From Thermoproteota archaeon (GTDB lineage Archaea; Korarchaeota; Korarchaeia; Korarchaeales; Korarchaeaceae): 64,000 nucleotides of DNA. This document shows, piece by piece, positions 25,284-34,508 of the stretch. The stretch spans positions 124,001 to 188,000 of the forward strand of contig JALSOH010000009.1 in NCBI GenBank assembly GCA_026986575.1, given 5' to 3'. Positions within the stretch are counted from its first letter, which is position 1. Each line of letters starts with the position of its first letter. Position numbers and translations under genes: made by a program. The notes below the pieces were generated by a model. It saw only the letters and a list, made by a program, of their open reading frames with translations. It was not told the origin of the DNA and ran no database searches.

Positions 25284-25645
25284 GGCTCCTCTCTGCCTTT
25301 TCTTTGTCGTACGCGATGGGAGATCTACCCAGACATCTGGAGAGGGGTTAGGGCATCAGCCAGCGGGTAGAGCTCCTCCGGCGCGTCGAGACCAGCTTCC
25401 CTCAGGAACTCCAACAGCTCGACTAAATCATGTGTGTAGGGGTGAATCCCCACTAAGGAGATAGACAGGGCCTTTAGGTAAAACTCCACCGCTTGATGTA
25501 CCTCAAAGCACACGAACCAGTACGCTCCCTCCTCAATGTTTCTCCTAGCCTGCCTCATCAGGAAGTCCGCCCTCTCGATCCACTCTCTAGGTAATTCCAT
25601 CTCCGTAGCATATCTCCTTCCTAGAATTAAAAGGAGATCGCACAA
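25231..25645 (-). pseudogene. Frameshifted HEPN-domain gene, partner of the MNT gene
   Basis: The open part (25325-25645) encodes a HEPN domain: EWIERADFLMRQARRNIEEG, VCFEVHQAVEFYLKALSI, HPYTHDLVELLEFLREAG, ending at a TAG after LTPLQMSG. The normal ending continues in other frames: PDVWVDLPS directly after the break, then IAYDKEKAERSLAHGEKI and ISWAKKAAEG to a TAG at 25231-25233. At least two small deletions have therefore split it. Its last part overlaps the MNT gene. Confidence 0.7.
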
Positions 25646-26015
25646 TGAGGTTCTATGTTCGGTTCATGTGGGAGCGGACTCGCTTAAGGCTAACAGGCAA
25701 GAATTGTTATAGGGTCTGGACAGCAGCTCAGACCTTTAGCTATGTAGTTTACTGAATGAATGTCGTCGGAAGAGCCGATATGCCCTCATATCGGATCTCT
25801 TGAGGGTCGCAGAGTATATAGGTGGTCCCATGAATGGATGAGTTAGATATCTGCCCCCGTACATGAGATCTGAATTCAAACTTCGATGCCAGCGGGAGAG
25901 ATAATGTAAGGGGTGCTGGGTTGGGGGAAACCCAACCAATATACCCTTGAATCGCCCGAGGCACCAAGGCATGGAGGGCATATGGCGAATTCACCTTCAG
26001 GAGGATTCTCATCCC
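25646..26015. other. Gene-free stretch with two strong hairpins
   Basis: About 370 bases. Two perfect hairpins stand out: 25775-25794 (8-bp stem, loop CCCT) and 25919-25937 (7-bp stem GGTTGGG, loop GGAAA). Open frames on the minus strand (25749-26012) lack recognisable protein character. It could hold a structured RNA or be a worn element; I cannot name it. Confidence 0.35.
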
Positions 26016-26834
26016 CTACATGACCGACAGGATGAGCCCTCCAACCACCAAAGTCGATCCCACTACATCCCTCGTGGTAAGCTTGTCACCGCTCAGGTGG
26101 GAGGCTATCTGGGATGTTGGTGGTCCTAACGCCGTGGCCAGGGTGGCGATCGTTACTCCAGCCGAGCCTAACGCGTAGAAGTAGAGGGAGAGGGCCACTC
26201 CAACTCCAAGCAAGCCGCCCACGAATGCCTTCCCTATCCCCTTAACCCTGTAAACGGGATAGCTGAGCACCCCATAGACCGAGGTGATGATTAGAGTGTT
26301 CCACAGGGTCATGGTCAGGGGAGTGACGTATTCAAGGGCCAGTTTCGCCGCTATTGGGCCCAAAGTGTAGCAGATGGATGAGAGGAGGGCCCAGAAGGTG
26401 CCCACGATATCCCACCTTCCTCCCCTGTAGGTGAGGATCCATATGCCCGAAACGGCCAGGAGCACGCCCGTCATTATTTGCACGGTTAGGGGTTCCCCCA
26501 GCAGTGCGTGCGACAGGAGAGCCGTCCAGACGACGTATGTGAACGCCACCGAGGTGGCCCTACCTGGCCCCATCAGCCCTATGGACTTGAGAAAGGAGTA
26601 GTCCCCTAGACCAGTCCCCAGCGACATGTTGGCGATTATGTAGAGGAGGCCTATAAGGGGGGGCACCACCATGTCTCCCGTTAAGGCCGTGAGGGGGATG
26701 AGGAAGGCTAGAGCACCTAAGGACTTCCAGAAGTTGGCCCTCGCTGATCCTCCGCTCCTCGTGGCCTCAGCGTAGAGGGTGGGCACTACTCCCCATATGA
26801 CGCCCGACAGCACGGCGGCGAGAAGAGCTATCAA
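26016..26834 (-). CDS. EamA/DMT-superfamily transporter
   Basis: 272 residues with ten predicted membrane helices in two EamA halves (about 1-135 and 140-272). Each half begins with the family-like pattern (ALLAAVLSGVIWGVVPTLYA; GTFWALLSSICYTLGPIAAK) and the first ends in a glycine-rich helix (GVLLAVSGIWIL). Such proteins export or import small metabolites. It ends the minus-strand group with the AEC gene, whose stop is 47 bases upstream of its start. Confidence 0.85.
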   Translation of the reverse strand: MIALLAAVLSGVIWGVVPTLYAEATRSGGSARANFWKSLGALAFLIPLTALTGDMVVPPLIGLLYIIANMSLGTGLGDYSFLKSIGLMGPGRATSVAFTYVVWTALLSHALLGEPLTVQIMTGVLLAVSGIWILTYRGGRWDIVGTFWALLSSICYTLGPIAAKLALEYVTPLTMTLWNTLIITSVYGVLSYPVYRVKGIGKAFVGGLLGVGVALSLYFYALGSAGVTIATLATALGPPTSQIASHLSGDKLTTRDVVGSTLVVGGLILSVM

Positions 26835-26881
26835 AGGGAACCCCCTGACCGATCGGCCTTGCTACTTAAGAGCCTTCCCGT

Positions 26882-27784
26882 TCACCCCCAGCTCAGTGCC
26901 GTCAACCACGCGCCCAGATATATGGGAGAGAACAGTGAGGTTATTAGGATCAGCGAGTATATCTCCTCCCTGCGAAAATCGTAAACATCGCTAAGGACGG
27001 CCAGGGCGACAGCGACAGGCATAGCTGACATGAGCGTGGTGATCGACACCTCCAACTGACTGAGGCTCAGCAGATGCCCCACACCTAGGGCGATTAAGGG
27101 GAGCAGGAGGACCTTCCCTAACAAGGGAGTCAGGTCAAGCACGGGCCATCCCCTTCCGTAGAAGAAAGCGCCGAGCATGAATATGGCAACCGGTCCCGAT
27201 GTGTTTCCCAGCTCCTTAAGGGTGTAGGAGATGAACTCCGGTACCTTCACGCCTGATACCATGAGGAGAAGTCCGATCAGAGCTGACCATATCAGCGGAT
27301 TCCTCACAATCCTCCTCAGTAGATCACCTCCCTCCCTAGCCGCCTCGAAGAGGGGAATGACAAGGAAGGTGAAGGTGACGAGAGTGGAGGCCCACGCAAG
27401 GACTGCTGGACTTGTGCTCCCCGGGAACACCGCCCTCACATAGGGTATCCCATAGAAACCGGTGTTTCCAGATATGGAGGCAGCGATGAGCAGGATGACG
27501 CGCTCCTTTCCCAATCCCATCGCTTTTCCCACTAGGTAAATGAGGGTCGCGACCAGCAACATGGGCGCAGAAACGCCTATGACCATTCTCAGGACTCTTT
27601 CGCTCATTTCCATTGAGGAGAGTCCCCAGATGACTAGGGAGGGTAGCGATACGTGGAAGACGAAGTCGCTCAACACCCTTTCCTCGCCCTCTCTCAGGAC
27701 CCCGTACTTCCTTGACAGGTATCCTAAGGCCATCAGCGACAGCAGAAAGAAGGTGGACCTGGAGAGAGCGCTTACTAGATCCAT
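26882..27784 (-). CDS. AEC-family (auxin efflux carrier-like) transporter
   Basis: 300 residues from the ATG at 27784, chosen because a TATA-like box (27806-27814, minus) lies 26 bases upstream; upstream in-frame starts at 27808 and 27847 would overlap it. Ten membrane helices with the AEC pattern: LGYLSRKYGVL, FVFHVSLPSLVIWGLS, SISGNTGFYGIPYVRAVF and, in the second half, GPVAIFMLGAFF. AEC proteins carry organic acids. Divergent from the HMG-CoA reductase gene. Confidence 0.85.
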   Translation of the reverse strand: MDLVSALSRSTFFLLSLMALGYLSRKYGVLREGEERVLSDFVFHVSLPSLVIWGLSSMEMSERVLRMVIGVSAPMLLVATLIYLVGKAMGLGKERVILLIAASISGNTGFYGIPYVRAVFPGSTSPAVLAWASTLVTFTFLVIPLFEAAREGGDLLRRIVRNPLIWSALIGLLLMVSGVKVPEFISYTLKELGNTSGPVAIFMLGAFFYGRGWPVLDLTPLLGKVLLLPLIALGVGHLLSLSQLEVSITTLMSAMPVAVALAVLSDVYDFRREEIYSLILITSLFSPIYLGAWLTALSWG

Positions 27785-27805
27785 CGAGGTGTCTCGGGGC
27801 CCTTC

Positions 27806-27814
27806 CATATAAGG
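27806..27814 (-). promoter_or_regulatory. TATA box of the AEC transporter gene
   Basis: CCTTATATG on the minus strand, 26 bases before the ATG at 27784. Confidence 0.5.
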
Positions 27815-27886
27815 TCTCCACGTGGGTTGTGCCAGCGTACCCACCAAGGCATTTATTATTCACTAGGTCGGGAGGCCGGTGATGGG

Positions 27887-29149
27887 ATGCCCAGCTCTAG
27901 GATACCTGGATTCTATAAGCTTACGATAGACGAGAGGCTCCGGAAGGTCAAGGAGTTTGCGGGCCTGACGGATGAGGAGCTCGAGGTCATAAAGTACGGG
28001 AAGCTGCCTCTCGAAGTTGCCGATCAAATGATCGAGAACGTCATTGGCCTCTGGCCCCTGCCTTTCGCCGTCGCCACGAACTTCCTGATAAACGGAAGGG
28101 ATTACCTGGTGCCGATGGCCATAGAGGAGCCCTCAGTCGTTGCGGCAGCTAGTAACGCGGCCAAGATGGCTAGGGAATCGGGAGGCTTCGAGGCCGAGGC
28201 TACTGAGTCCATCATGATATCCCAGATCCAGGTGGTGAAGATTCCCGACTTGGAGGAGGCCAAGAGGACCATAATGGCCGAGAAGGAGAAGCTACTGGAG
28301 CTGGCCAATGAGATGGATCCCCTCCTCGTGAAGTTGGGGGGCGGTGCTAGGGACTTGGAGGTGAGGACCATTGACACCGACGTCGGATCGATGCTTATCG
28401 TTCACCTCTACGTGGACACGCTGGACGCCATGGGCGCGAACACCGTTAACACCATGGCCGAGGGCCTGGCGCCAACGATCGAGAGACTAACTGGCGGCAA
28501 GGTCTACCTGAGGATCCTCTCCAACCTCGCTGACAGGCGTCTGGCTAGAGCGAAGGCCAGGTTCGCCAAGTCGGCGATAGGAGGGGAGGAGGTGGTAGAG
28601 GGGATAATGTGGGCCTATCGCTTCGCCAAGTACGATCCTTACAGGGCCGCGACCCACAACAAGGGGATAATGAACGGGATAATAGCGGTAGCGAGGGCGA
28701 CGGGTCAAGACACTCGGGCCATAGAGGCAGGGGCCCACAGCTACGCTGCCAAGAGTGGGAAGTACACCTCACTGACGGAGTACTGGGTGGACGAGAACGG
28801 TGACCTTTGGGGGAGCATCGAGCTTCCCCTTGCCGTGGGAACCGTTGGAGGCGTGGTCAGGGTCCATCCCATAGCTAAGCTGGCCCTCAAGATACTGGGC
28901 GTGCAGAAGGCTAGGGAGCTGGCGCGGGTAATGGCTGCGGTCGGCCTCGCACAGAACTTCGCCGCTCTAAGGGCTCTGGCAACTGAGGGTATTCAGGCCG
29001 GCCACATGAAGCTCCACGCCCGCAACATAGCCCTCGCTGCCGGCGCCACCCCGGAGGAGGTTGATAGGGTCGTTGAGAAGATGATAAGGGAGAAGAGGAT
29101 AAGCTTGGAGAGGGCGAAGGAGATACTGGAGGAGATAAGGGGTGGCTGA
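27887..29149 (+). CDS. HMG-CoA reductase, class II type
   Basis: 420 residues from the ATG at 27887. Produces mevalonate from HMG-CoA for archaeal lipids (or runs the reverse reaction, as in Pseudomonas mevalonii). Visible marks: ENVIGLWPLP, the catalytic-glutamate region MAIEEPSVVAAASNAAKMA, DAMGANTVNTM, the cofactor-site phrase GTVGGVV and the late histidine in GHMKLHARN. Length, N-terminus (IPGFYKLTIDERLRKVKEF) and C-terminal helical domain mark the bacterial-type class II enzyme. Most archaea have class I, so this suggests transfer in the lineage. TATA-like ATTTATTATT at 27851-27860. The next gene starts inside its last codons. Confidence 0.9.
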   Translation: MPSSRIPGFYKLTIDERLRKVKEFAGLTDEELEVIKYGKLPLEVADQMIENVIGLWPLPFAVATNFLINGRDYLVPMAIEEPSVVAAASNAAKMARESGGFEAEATESIMISQIQVVKIPDLEEAKRTIMAEKEKLLELANEMDPLLVKLGGGARDLEVRTIDTDVGSMLIVHLYVDTLDAMGANTVNTMAEGLAPTIERLTGGKVYLRILSNLADRRLARAKARFAKSAIGGEEVVEGIMWAYRFAKYDPYRAATHNKGIMNGIIAVARATGQDTRAIEAGAHSYAAKSGKYTSLTEYWVDENGDLWGSIELPLAVGTVGGVVRVHPIAKLALKILGVQKARELARVMAAVGLAQNFAALRALATEGIQAGHMKLHARNIALAAGATPEEVDRVVEKMIREKRISLERAKEILEEIRGG

Positions 29150-30239
29150 GGGTATAGACCTATACCTCGTGGAAATGGAACTCGTCTCCCCCTTCGAGAT
29201 AAGTTCTGGAGTGACGAAGAGGAGGCAGGCGGTTATTGTCAGGGTGGAGAAAGACGGGCATGTCGGCTGGGGAGAGGCTCCAGCTGACTCCAAGCCCATT
29301 TACTCCTATGAGACCGCTGAAACCGCCTTCTATGTGATTAAGGAGTTCCTAGCGGAGCACGCCCTGCAAGCCGCAGGTCCCGAAGACTTCCTCAGGAGGG
29401 TGAGCTTCGTCAGGGGTCATCAAATAGCTAAGGCCGGAGTTGAGATGGCCCTCTGGGATCTTGAGGCGAAGAAGAAAGGTCTTCCCCTATGGAAGATGCT
29501 TGGGGGCGTGAGGGAGGAGATAGAGAGCGGCGTGAGCGTTGGGATACAGCACACGATCAGGGATCTGCTCAAGGTAGTGGGCTCCTACTTGGAGAGGGGT
29601 TACAGGAGGGTCAAACTGAAGATCAAGCCGGGCTGGGATGTGAATGTCATTAAAGCGGTGAGAGAGGCTTATCCTGACCTCTTATTGCAGGTGGACGCCA
29701 ACGCAGCCTACAGACTCAACGACTGGTACCATCTGAAGAAGCTGGACGCCTACGACCTCCTGATGCTGGAGCAACCCCTCGATTACGACGACCTAGTTGA
29801 TCACGCCGAACTGGCGAAAATGCTCAGGACACCCATCTGCCTCGACGAATCCATAAAGAAGCCGGAGGACGCCTACAGGGCCTTCAGGCTGAGGAGCTGC
29901 TCCATCATAAACATAAAACCAGCTAGGGTCGGGGGCTTGGTGAACGCCAAGAAGATACACGACTTCTGTGACTCAGTCGGTATGCCAGTCTGGATTGGGG
30001 GTATGCTCGAGACGGGAATAGGCAGGGGACACCAGGTGGCCGCGGCCACGCTACCCAATGTCAGGTTCCCTAACGATATATCGGCCAGCGACCGTTATTA
30101 CGAGGAGGATATAGTGGAACCTCCTTGGAAGCTGACCGCTAGGGGGACGCTGAGGGCTCCGGACAGGCCGGGTATAGGGGTAGAGGTGTTGGAGGAGAGG
30201 CTGGAGAGGCTCACATTAAAGTCGGTACATATCGCTTGA
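29142..30239 (+). CDS. Enolase-superfamily enzyme, OSBS / N-acylamino acid racemase-like
   Basis: 365 residues. Muconate-lactonizing-enzyme subgroup: K160 and K162 (KLKIK), metal ligands D185 (VDANAAY), E210 (EQPL) and D235 (DES), and K259 in IKPARVGG; WIGGMLETGIGRGHQ closes the active site. This set is shared by o-succinylbenzoate synthase (MenC, menaquinone synthesis) and N-acylamino acid racemases, which cannot be separated by eye. The GTG start overlaps the HMG-CoA reductase stop by 8 bases, so the genes are co-translated; no other men gene is in the window. Confidence 0.85.
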   Translation: MAEGIDLYLVEMELVSPFEISSGVTKRRQAVIVRVEKDGHVGWGEAPADSKPIYSYETAETAFYVIKEFLAEHALQAAGPEDFLRRVSFVRGHQIAKAGVEMALWDLEAKKKGLPLWKMLGGVREEIESGVSVGIQHTIRDLLKVVGSYLERGYRRVKLKIKPGWDVNVIKAVREAYPDLLLQVDANAAYRLNDWYHLKKLDAYDLLMLEQPLDYDDLVDHAELAKMLRTPICLDESIKKPEDAYRAFRLRSCSIINIKPARVGGLVNAKKIHDFCDSVGMPVWIGGMLETGIGRGHQVAAATLPNVRFPNDISASDRYYEEDIVEPPWKLTARGTLRAPDRPGIGVEVLEERLERLTLKSVHIA

Positions 30240-30407
30240 GCATGACTAACTGTTGAGGTCAAGGATACCCTTCACATTATTTTATCGATAAGAGAGACAG
30301 AAGATCCTTTGAGGTTTTTGAAACATCGATGGCGCTCGTAGCTGGGGAAAACAGGGTCTCATCCGTTCGGTGGGAAACCTTTTTTCTGTCCGCCCCTTGG
30401 AGTCTAG
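30240..30407. other. Intergenic stretch
   Basis: 168 bases, with an AT-rich piece (TATTTTATCGATAAG around 30277-30292). No gene seen. Confidence 0.5.
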
Positions 30408-30743
30408 ATGGCCCTGCTCCACCTCGATAAAATCTTGGAAATTATAAGTAAGTTCTTGGAAGAGGATGAGGGCTCGGTAGCCGCATACCTATTCGGCAGC
30501 TTCGCTAGGGGAGACTTCGCGGAGGAGAGCGATGTCGATGTACTCGTGATAAGTGAAAGGACAAAGGAGACTAGGAGGAAACTGTACGACCTCTCTTGGA
30601 ATATTCAGCTGGCTTACGGGGTACCCGTGTCCTTCGTGGTTATATCGGAGGAGAGGTGGAGAAGGGGTCTGACTCCGCTTAAGAGAGTAGTTCTGGAGGA
30701 AGGTGTGCTCATATGGGAGAGGGGAAAGAGAGGGAGGAAATAG
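30408..30743 (+). CDS. MNT-type nucleotidyltransferase
   Basis: 111 residues with a complete catalytic motif, YLFGSFARGDFAEESDVDVL (GS, D-x-D). The C-terminal part is short and ends basic. First gene of an MNT-HEPN pair, overlapping the HEPN start by 31 bases. Expected role: modifies and silences the HEPN partner. Confidence 0.85.
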   Translation: MALLHLDKILEIISKFLEEDEGSVAAYLFGSFARGDFAEESDVDVLVISERTKETRRKLYDLSWNIQLAYGVPVSFVVISEERWRRGLTPLKRVVLEEGVLIWERGKRGRK

Positions 30744-31132
30744 CCAAGGCCTATCTCGAGAAAGCTAGGGAGCACCTGAAGGCCGCGCGCATTTCATTGG
30801 AGCATGGCCTGTTCAGAGATGCCATAAGCGGGGCTTACTACTCGGTGTACTCTGCAGCCTACTCAGTGCTCTATCTCTTGGGCAAGACCCCTAAGACTCA
30901 CGCAGGCTTAAGGACATCCTTTGGCCTCTTGGTGAGGGAGGGTATTGTTGAGGTGGATTATGGTAAGATAATTTCAAAACTGTACGAGATGAGGGAGACG
31001 AGTGATTACGATCCGATCTCATTTTACGGAGAGGAGGAAGCGGAACAGGCGGTATCGGATGCCGAGAGATTCCTGTTGAGGATGGAGGAGCTCTTTGAAG
31101 AGATTAGGGGGAAGTTGGATCGAGGAGCGTGA
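30713..31132 (+). CDS. HEPN-domain protein paired with MNT
   Basis: 139 residues, helical: AKAYLEKAREHLKAARISLE, then SGAYYSVYSAAYSVLYLLG, PKTHAGLRTSFGLLV, and RETSDYDPISFYGEEEAE. This is the HEPN form commonly linked to minimal nucleotidyltransferases; the classical R-x4-H motif is replaced by RETSDYD. Intact and overlapping the MNT gene. Confidence 0.82.
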   Translation: MGEGKEREEIAKAYLEKAREHLKAARISLEHGLFRDAISGAYYSVYSAAYSVLYLLGKTPKTHAGLRTSFGLLVREGIVEVDYGKIISKLYEMRETSDYDPISFYGEEEAEQAVSDAERFLLRMEELFEEIRGKLDRGA

Positions 31133-31157
31133 TCACCCGAGCATATGGAGACACGCC

Positions 31158-34100
31158 TCAGGGACCCTCCTCCCAGCCAGCGAGTCTCCTCCTGAGTAAG
31201 GCTCTCCCGATGAGCAGGATTGCAGCCACAGGTAGCGCCAGGAGTAGATCGCCTAACTCATTATATACGGAACGAGGGAGGCTGACTGACAGCGAAGGAG
31301 TGAAAACATAGGCTACATCTCCCATCAACACCTTTACCTGGATCGATTTCAGCTCGGGGCTCGATATATCTGTCGAGAACCGACCCAACCTGTGATAATC
31401 CCTGATTTGGACCGAGCCGTTGGCCCTTAATAGGAAGGGGGTCCTGAACATTACCAGGGATCCATCTGGGAGGGGAGTTCCGTTCAGCTCCGCCCCTTTG
31501 ACCTCCACAATCACGTAGAATCCAAGCCCTCCCCTCATCCTGGCCGCTCGGGCGTTGAGGGTCGAGCGCTCCCTAGCCAGATACCTCCTCTCCCCCTCCA
31601 CATCGCCCTTCCTCTCTACCCAGACTGCCCTACCCTCTATGAGCACGGATCCGCTGGCCTTAATGCCTCTTGCAGTTCCGACGTCGGTCGGTAATCCGCA
31701 TCTTCCCGGCCGCCACGAGTTGACTACCCTCTGGACCTCGGACCTCGTCTCGATTAAGAGCTCGGAATCCACTTGGCCCTTCCGGTAATAGGAGTCCAGC
31801 AGAGCGCTGAGATCCACATCACCTCCCGGCACGACGCTCAGGACCACATCCCCCCTCCTAGGCCCCTCAACCCGATGCGTTCCCCTCACCCACCCAGTGA
31901 GGTTCCCGAAGAACCCCACGGTGTGCAATCCCACCACCCCACCCTTTCCATCCACAGGGAACTCACGGCCGTTCACAACCAGCGATGCACCCTCGGGACC
32001 CACCCTGAGCACGATCCTGTAGCACCGGGACCGGGGTACCGGTCCATCGTCCTCGGTCCCGAAAACGGTTCCCCTGATCAGATCGATCCCGGCCTCCCTG
32101 TACCTCCTGGGTCCCTCATACTCGAAGATCACGGCTACACTACCATTATTCTTCTCAGGGCAGGCCTCTAGCGTGAATTCTCCCTCCTCCAACTCGAATC
32201 TGGTCACAGCCACTCCCTCGTCTCCCACCACCCTCAGCCCCCTGAGGAAGGGTCCCCTCACGTATATCCACCTCACATCCTTAGGATCGACCGGAAGGGT
32301 CTCGTTTACCTCAATAAGGGATGTGGGAGAGCCTAGGTAGATCCCTCTGGGAGCGAAGGGATCGTCCCTGAGGTAGGTGGTGTGAGGGGGCAGGGCTTCC
32401 CCTATCAGGCGGTAAGCGTCGAGTGCCCTCTCCCTCAGGTAGGTGTCGGAGGGCAATATGACAGCTATGGAGGAATTGGGGTCGATGCACGAGGTCCTAA
32501 TGTGAGAGATGGATGGGACTTCCTTCCAATATCCCCCCATATAGGATCTGGATGCGTTCATTCCCCAGAGGAGGGCCTCGTCGTAGATGGTAGCTAGGAC
32601 ATCTACTTCCTCGAAGGGGTCCAGTGAGGCCATGACTAACTCCGGGCCCCGCGCCACCCAAGGTGGTATGGACCTTATCCATCTGACCGGCGGCCCGTAC
32701 GCGGCAACCCACACCGAGTTATAGGAGAAAAGGAGAAGGGGCTCGCTCACATTCGAGTCGGACATGAATCGAACATCTAGGGGATTCAGGACGTTTCCTG
32801 CAGTATCAGCGATCTGCGCCCACCTGGCAGCTGACAGGGAGGTGGACAGGATGCTCGTGAGGAGAATTACCGCGAGCACCCTCCTTCTTACTTTCATCCT
32901 GGCGATCTGGTATCCTGCAGCTGCAGATACTCCCAGGAAGGCGTAGAGGACGAATCTGTACTCCCAGTACGGAATGCTCCCTACCCAGAGCTTGTATATA
33001 GTGATCAGCTTACCCATGACGATGCTGGATAGGGCTAAGACCAGGAAAGCCCGTCTCTCCCTCAGATCGGAGAGCAGGACTAGGAAACCAGGCACTCCCA
33101 GCAGGACCGGATAGAGGATCCATGGGAACTGCCCCAGCCCTTGGATCCGATGGATGTTCAGGCTATCCATCCTGTAGATCCAGATCAAGATCCCCGAAAG
33201 ATAGAGAGAGGCTAGAATAGGCCTGATTGAGGGCCACACTCCAGAGAATTGGATTCTGAAACCCGTCCCGAGAGCCAGCAAGGCCAGAAGGCCGAATGCG
33301 AGCATGGCTAGGGAAGGGAGGATTAAACCCATGCTAGTTCCCCACACGAAGTGAAGAATTATGACCGTTAACGGAACCAGTACTACAGATACGGGAACCC
33401 TTTTTCCTCCAATAGCCCTGAAGAGAACGTAGATTGAGAAGAGAACCGCCTCTACGACATGAAGCAGGAAAAGGAAGAGTAATGTAACGTAGATTGGGAA
33501 TTCAGGGTGTTCCAGGCCCTCATGCAGGTAGATCAGGAGGGACAAGATGCCAATTGACAGGGTCAGGGGAAATCCCCATAGGAACTGAGGGAAGCCCCAT
33601 GTGAGGGAGCGATAGGTGACCCCCTCTACCTCCTCTAATGCGGTCATATCAGCCCCATATTTGATCCAAGCTATCCAGGAGAGTCCCGAGAAAGCGGTCC
33701 AAGTAACGAAGGAGATCTCTCTCCCTTTCAACTTGGAGAAGGATTTGTGTACTAGGAGCAGGGCGATCAGGTTGAGGGACCAAGAGGTCCTTACCAGCTC
33801 GAGGGGCGATGATCCTCCCATCTCATAAGTAAAAGCGAGGATTGAGTGATATCCCACGTAATACCAATCACTATAGGCGTGAAAATTGTCAGCTAGCATA
33901 CGAGCCCAGTACTGGTGGAGTATCGGATCGTAGGTGATGAAGTAGGGCAGGAAGCGAAATACTAGGGTTAACTCCGAGAGGAGAAGTAGGGATGACGGTA
34001 TTAGCAACAACGAATAGCTGCTCACCTCCAAGGACTCGCCCTTTACATCACCTCTCATCCTCAAGAAGATGAATCCAACCGCTGAGGAGATGAGGGACAG

Positions 34101-34472
34101 GGCTTCAAGGGATGGTACTGGTTCAGGGAAGCCCGATCCGTACATTATGGTCAGAAGGAGGGAGGACAGGATGAAGCTCAAAGACAGAGAGACGGTCGGA
34201 CTCCGAGGTCGAATAGTGAATGTCAGTCCATAAAGAGACGTCAGGAGGAAGAGGATACCCAGCAACGACCTGAGATCTGGAATCTCCACCGCCCAAGGGA
34301 GGGCCAATAAGATCGCGGGTGAAACGAGGAGAAGGAGCCCGTGCACCACCCTCGATGGGACCTTGCATTCACACTCCCTCCGGCTGAGAGCTAAGATCAA
34401 TGTAAGGGCGAGAGCCGCGAGGAAGGTCAGGAAGCCAAAGATCTTAGTGGGTGGGACCGAGGCACCCCTCAA
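31158..34472 (-). CDS. Large GT-C-like multi-span membrane protein with extracellular C-terminal half
   Basis: 1104 residues. The first half (about 1-560) has about 14 membrane helices. A large outside loop with YDPILHQYWARMLADNFHAY (about 182-201) resembles the acidic first loop of GT-C glycosyltransferases. The second half (about 560-1060) is extracytoplasmic and beta-rich, with several NxS/T sites and a LamG-like stretch (CYRIVLRVGPEGASLVVNG). A last helix with a basic tail (ALLRRRL) anchors the C-terminus. I cannot name the family; a membrane mannosyl- or oligosaccharyl-transferase-type enzyme is plausible. It is 36 bases downstream of the surface-protein gene. Confidence 0.6.
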   Translation of the reverse strand: MRGASVPPTKIFGFLTFLAALALTLILALSRRECECKVPSRVVHGLLLLVSPAILLALPWAVEIPDLRSLLGILFLLTSLYGLTFTIRPRSPTVSLSLSFILSSLLLTIMYGSGFPEPVPSLEALSLISSAVGFIFLRMRGDVKGESLEVSSYSLLLIPSSLLLLSELTLVFRFLPYFITYDPILHQYWARMLADNFHAYSDWYYVGYHSILAFTYEMGGSSPLELVRTSWSLNLIALLLVHKSFSKLKGREISFVTWTAFSGLSWIAWIKYGADMTALEEVEGVTYRSLTWGFPQFLWGFPLTLSIGILSLLIYLHEGLEHPEFPIYVTLLFLFLLHVVEAVLFSIYVLFRAIGGKRVPVSVVLVPLTVIILHFVWGTSMGLILPSLAMLAFGLLALLALGTGFRIQFSGVWPSIRPILASLYLSGILIWIYRMDSLNIHRIQGLGQFPWILYPVLLGVPGFLVLLSDLRERRAFLVLALSSIVMGKLITIYKLWVGSIPYWEYRFVLYAFLGVSAAAGYQIARMKVRRRVLAVILLTSILSTSLSAARWAQIADTAGNVLNPLDVRFMSDSNVSEPLLLFSYNSVWVAAYGPPVRWIRSIPPWVARGPELVMASLDPFEEVDVLATIYDEALLWGMNASRSYMGGYWKEVPSISHIRTSCIDPNSSIAVILPSDTYLRERALDAYRLIGEALPPHTTYLRDDPFAPRGIYLGSPTSLIEVNETLPVDPKDVRWIYVRGPFLRGLRVVGDEGVAVTRFELEEGEFTLEACPEKNNGSVAVIFEYEGPRRYREAGIDLIRGTVFGTEDDGPVPRSRCYRIVLRVGPEGASLVVNGREFPVDGKGGVVGLHTVGFFGNLTGWVRGTHRVEGPRRGDVVLSVVPGGDVDLSALLDSYYRKGQVDSELLIETRSEVQRVVNSWRPGRCGLPTDVGTARGIKASGSVLIEGRAVWVERKGDVEGERRYLARERSTLNARAARMRGGLGFYVIVEVKGAELNGTPLPDGSLVMFRTPFLLRANGSVQIRDYHRLGRFSTDISSPELKSIQVKVLMGDVAYVFTPSLSVSLPRSVYNELGDLLLALPVAAILLIGRALLRRRLAGWEEGP

Positions 34473-34508
34473 TGCGCTTACACCTTGCCTAGCCCACTCA
34501 ACTTAAGT

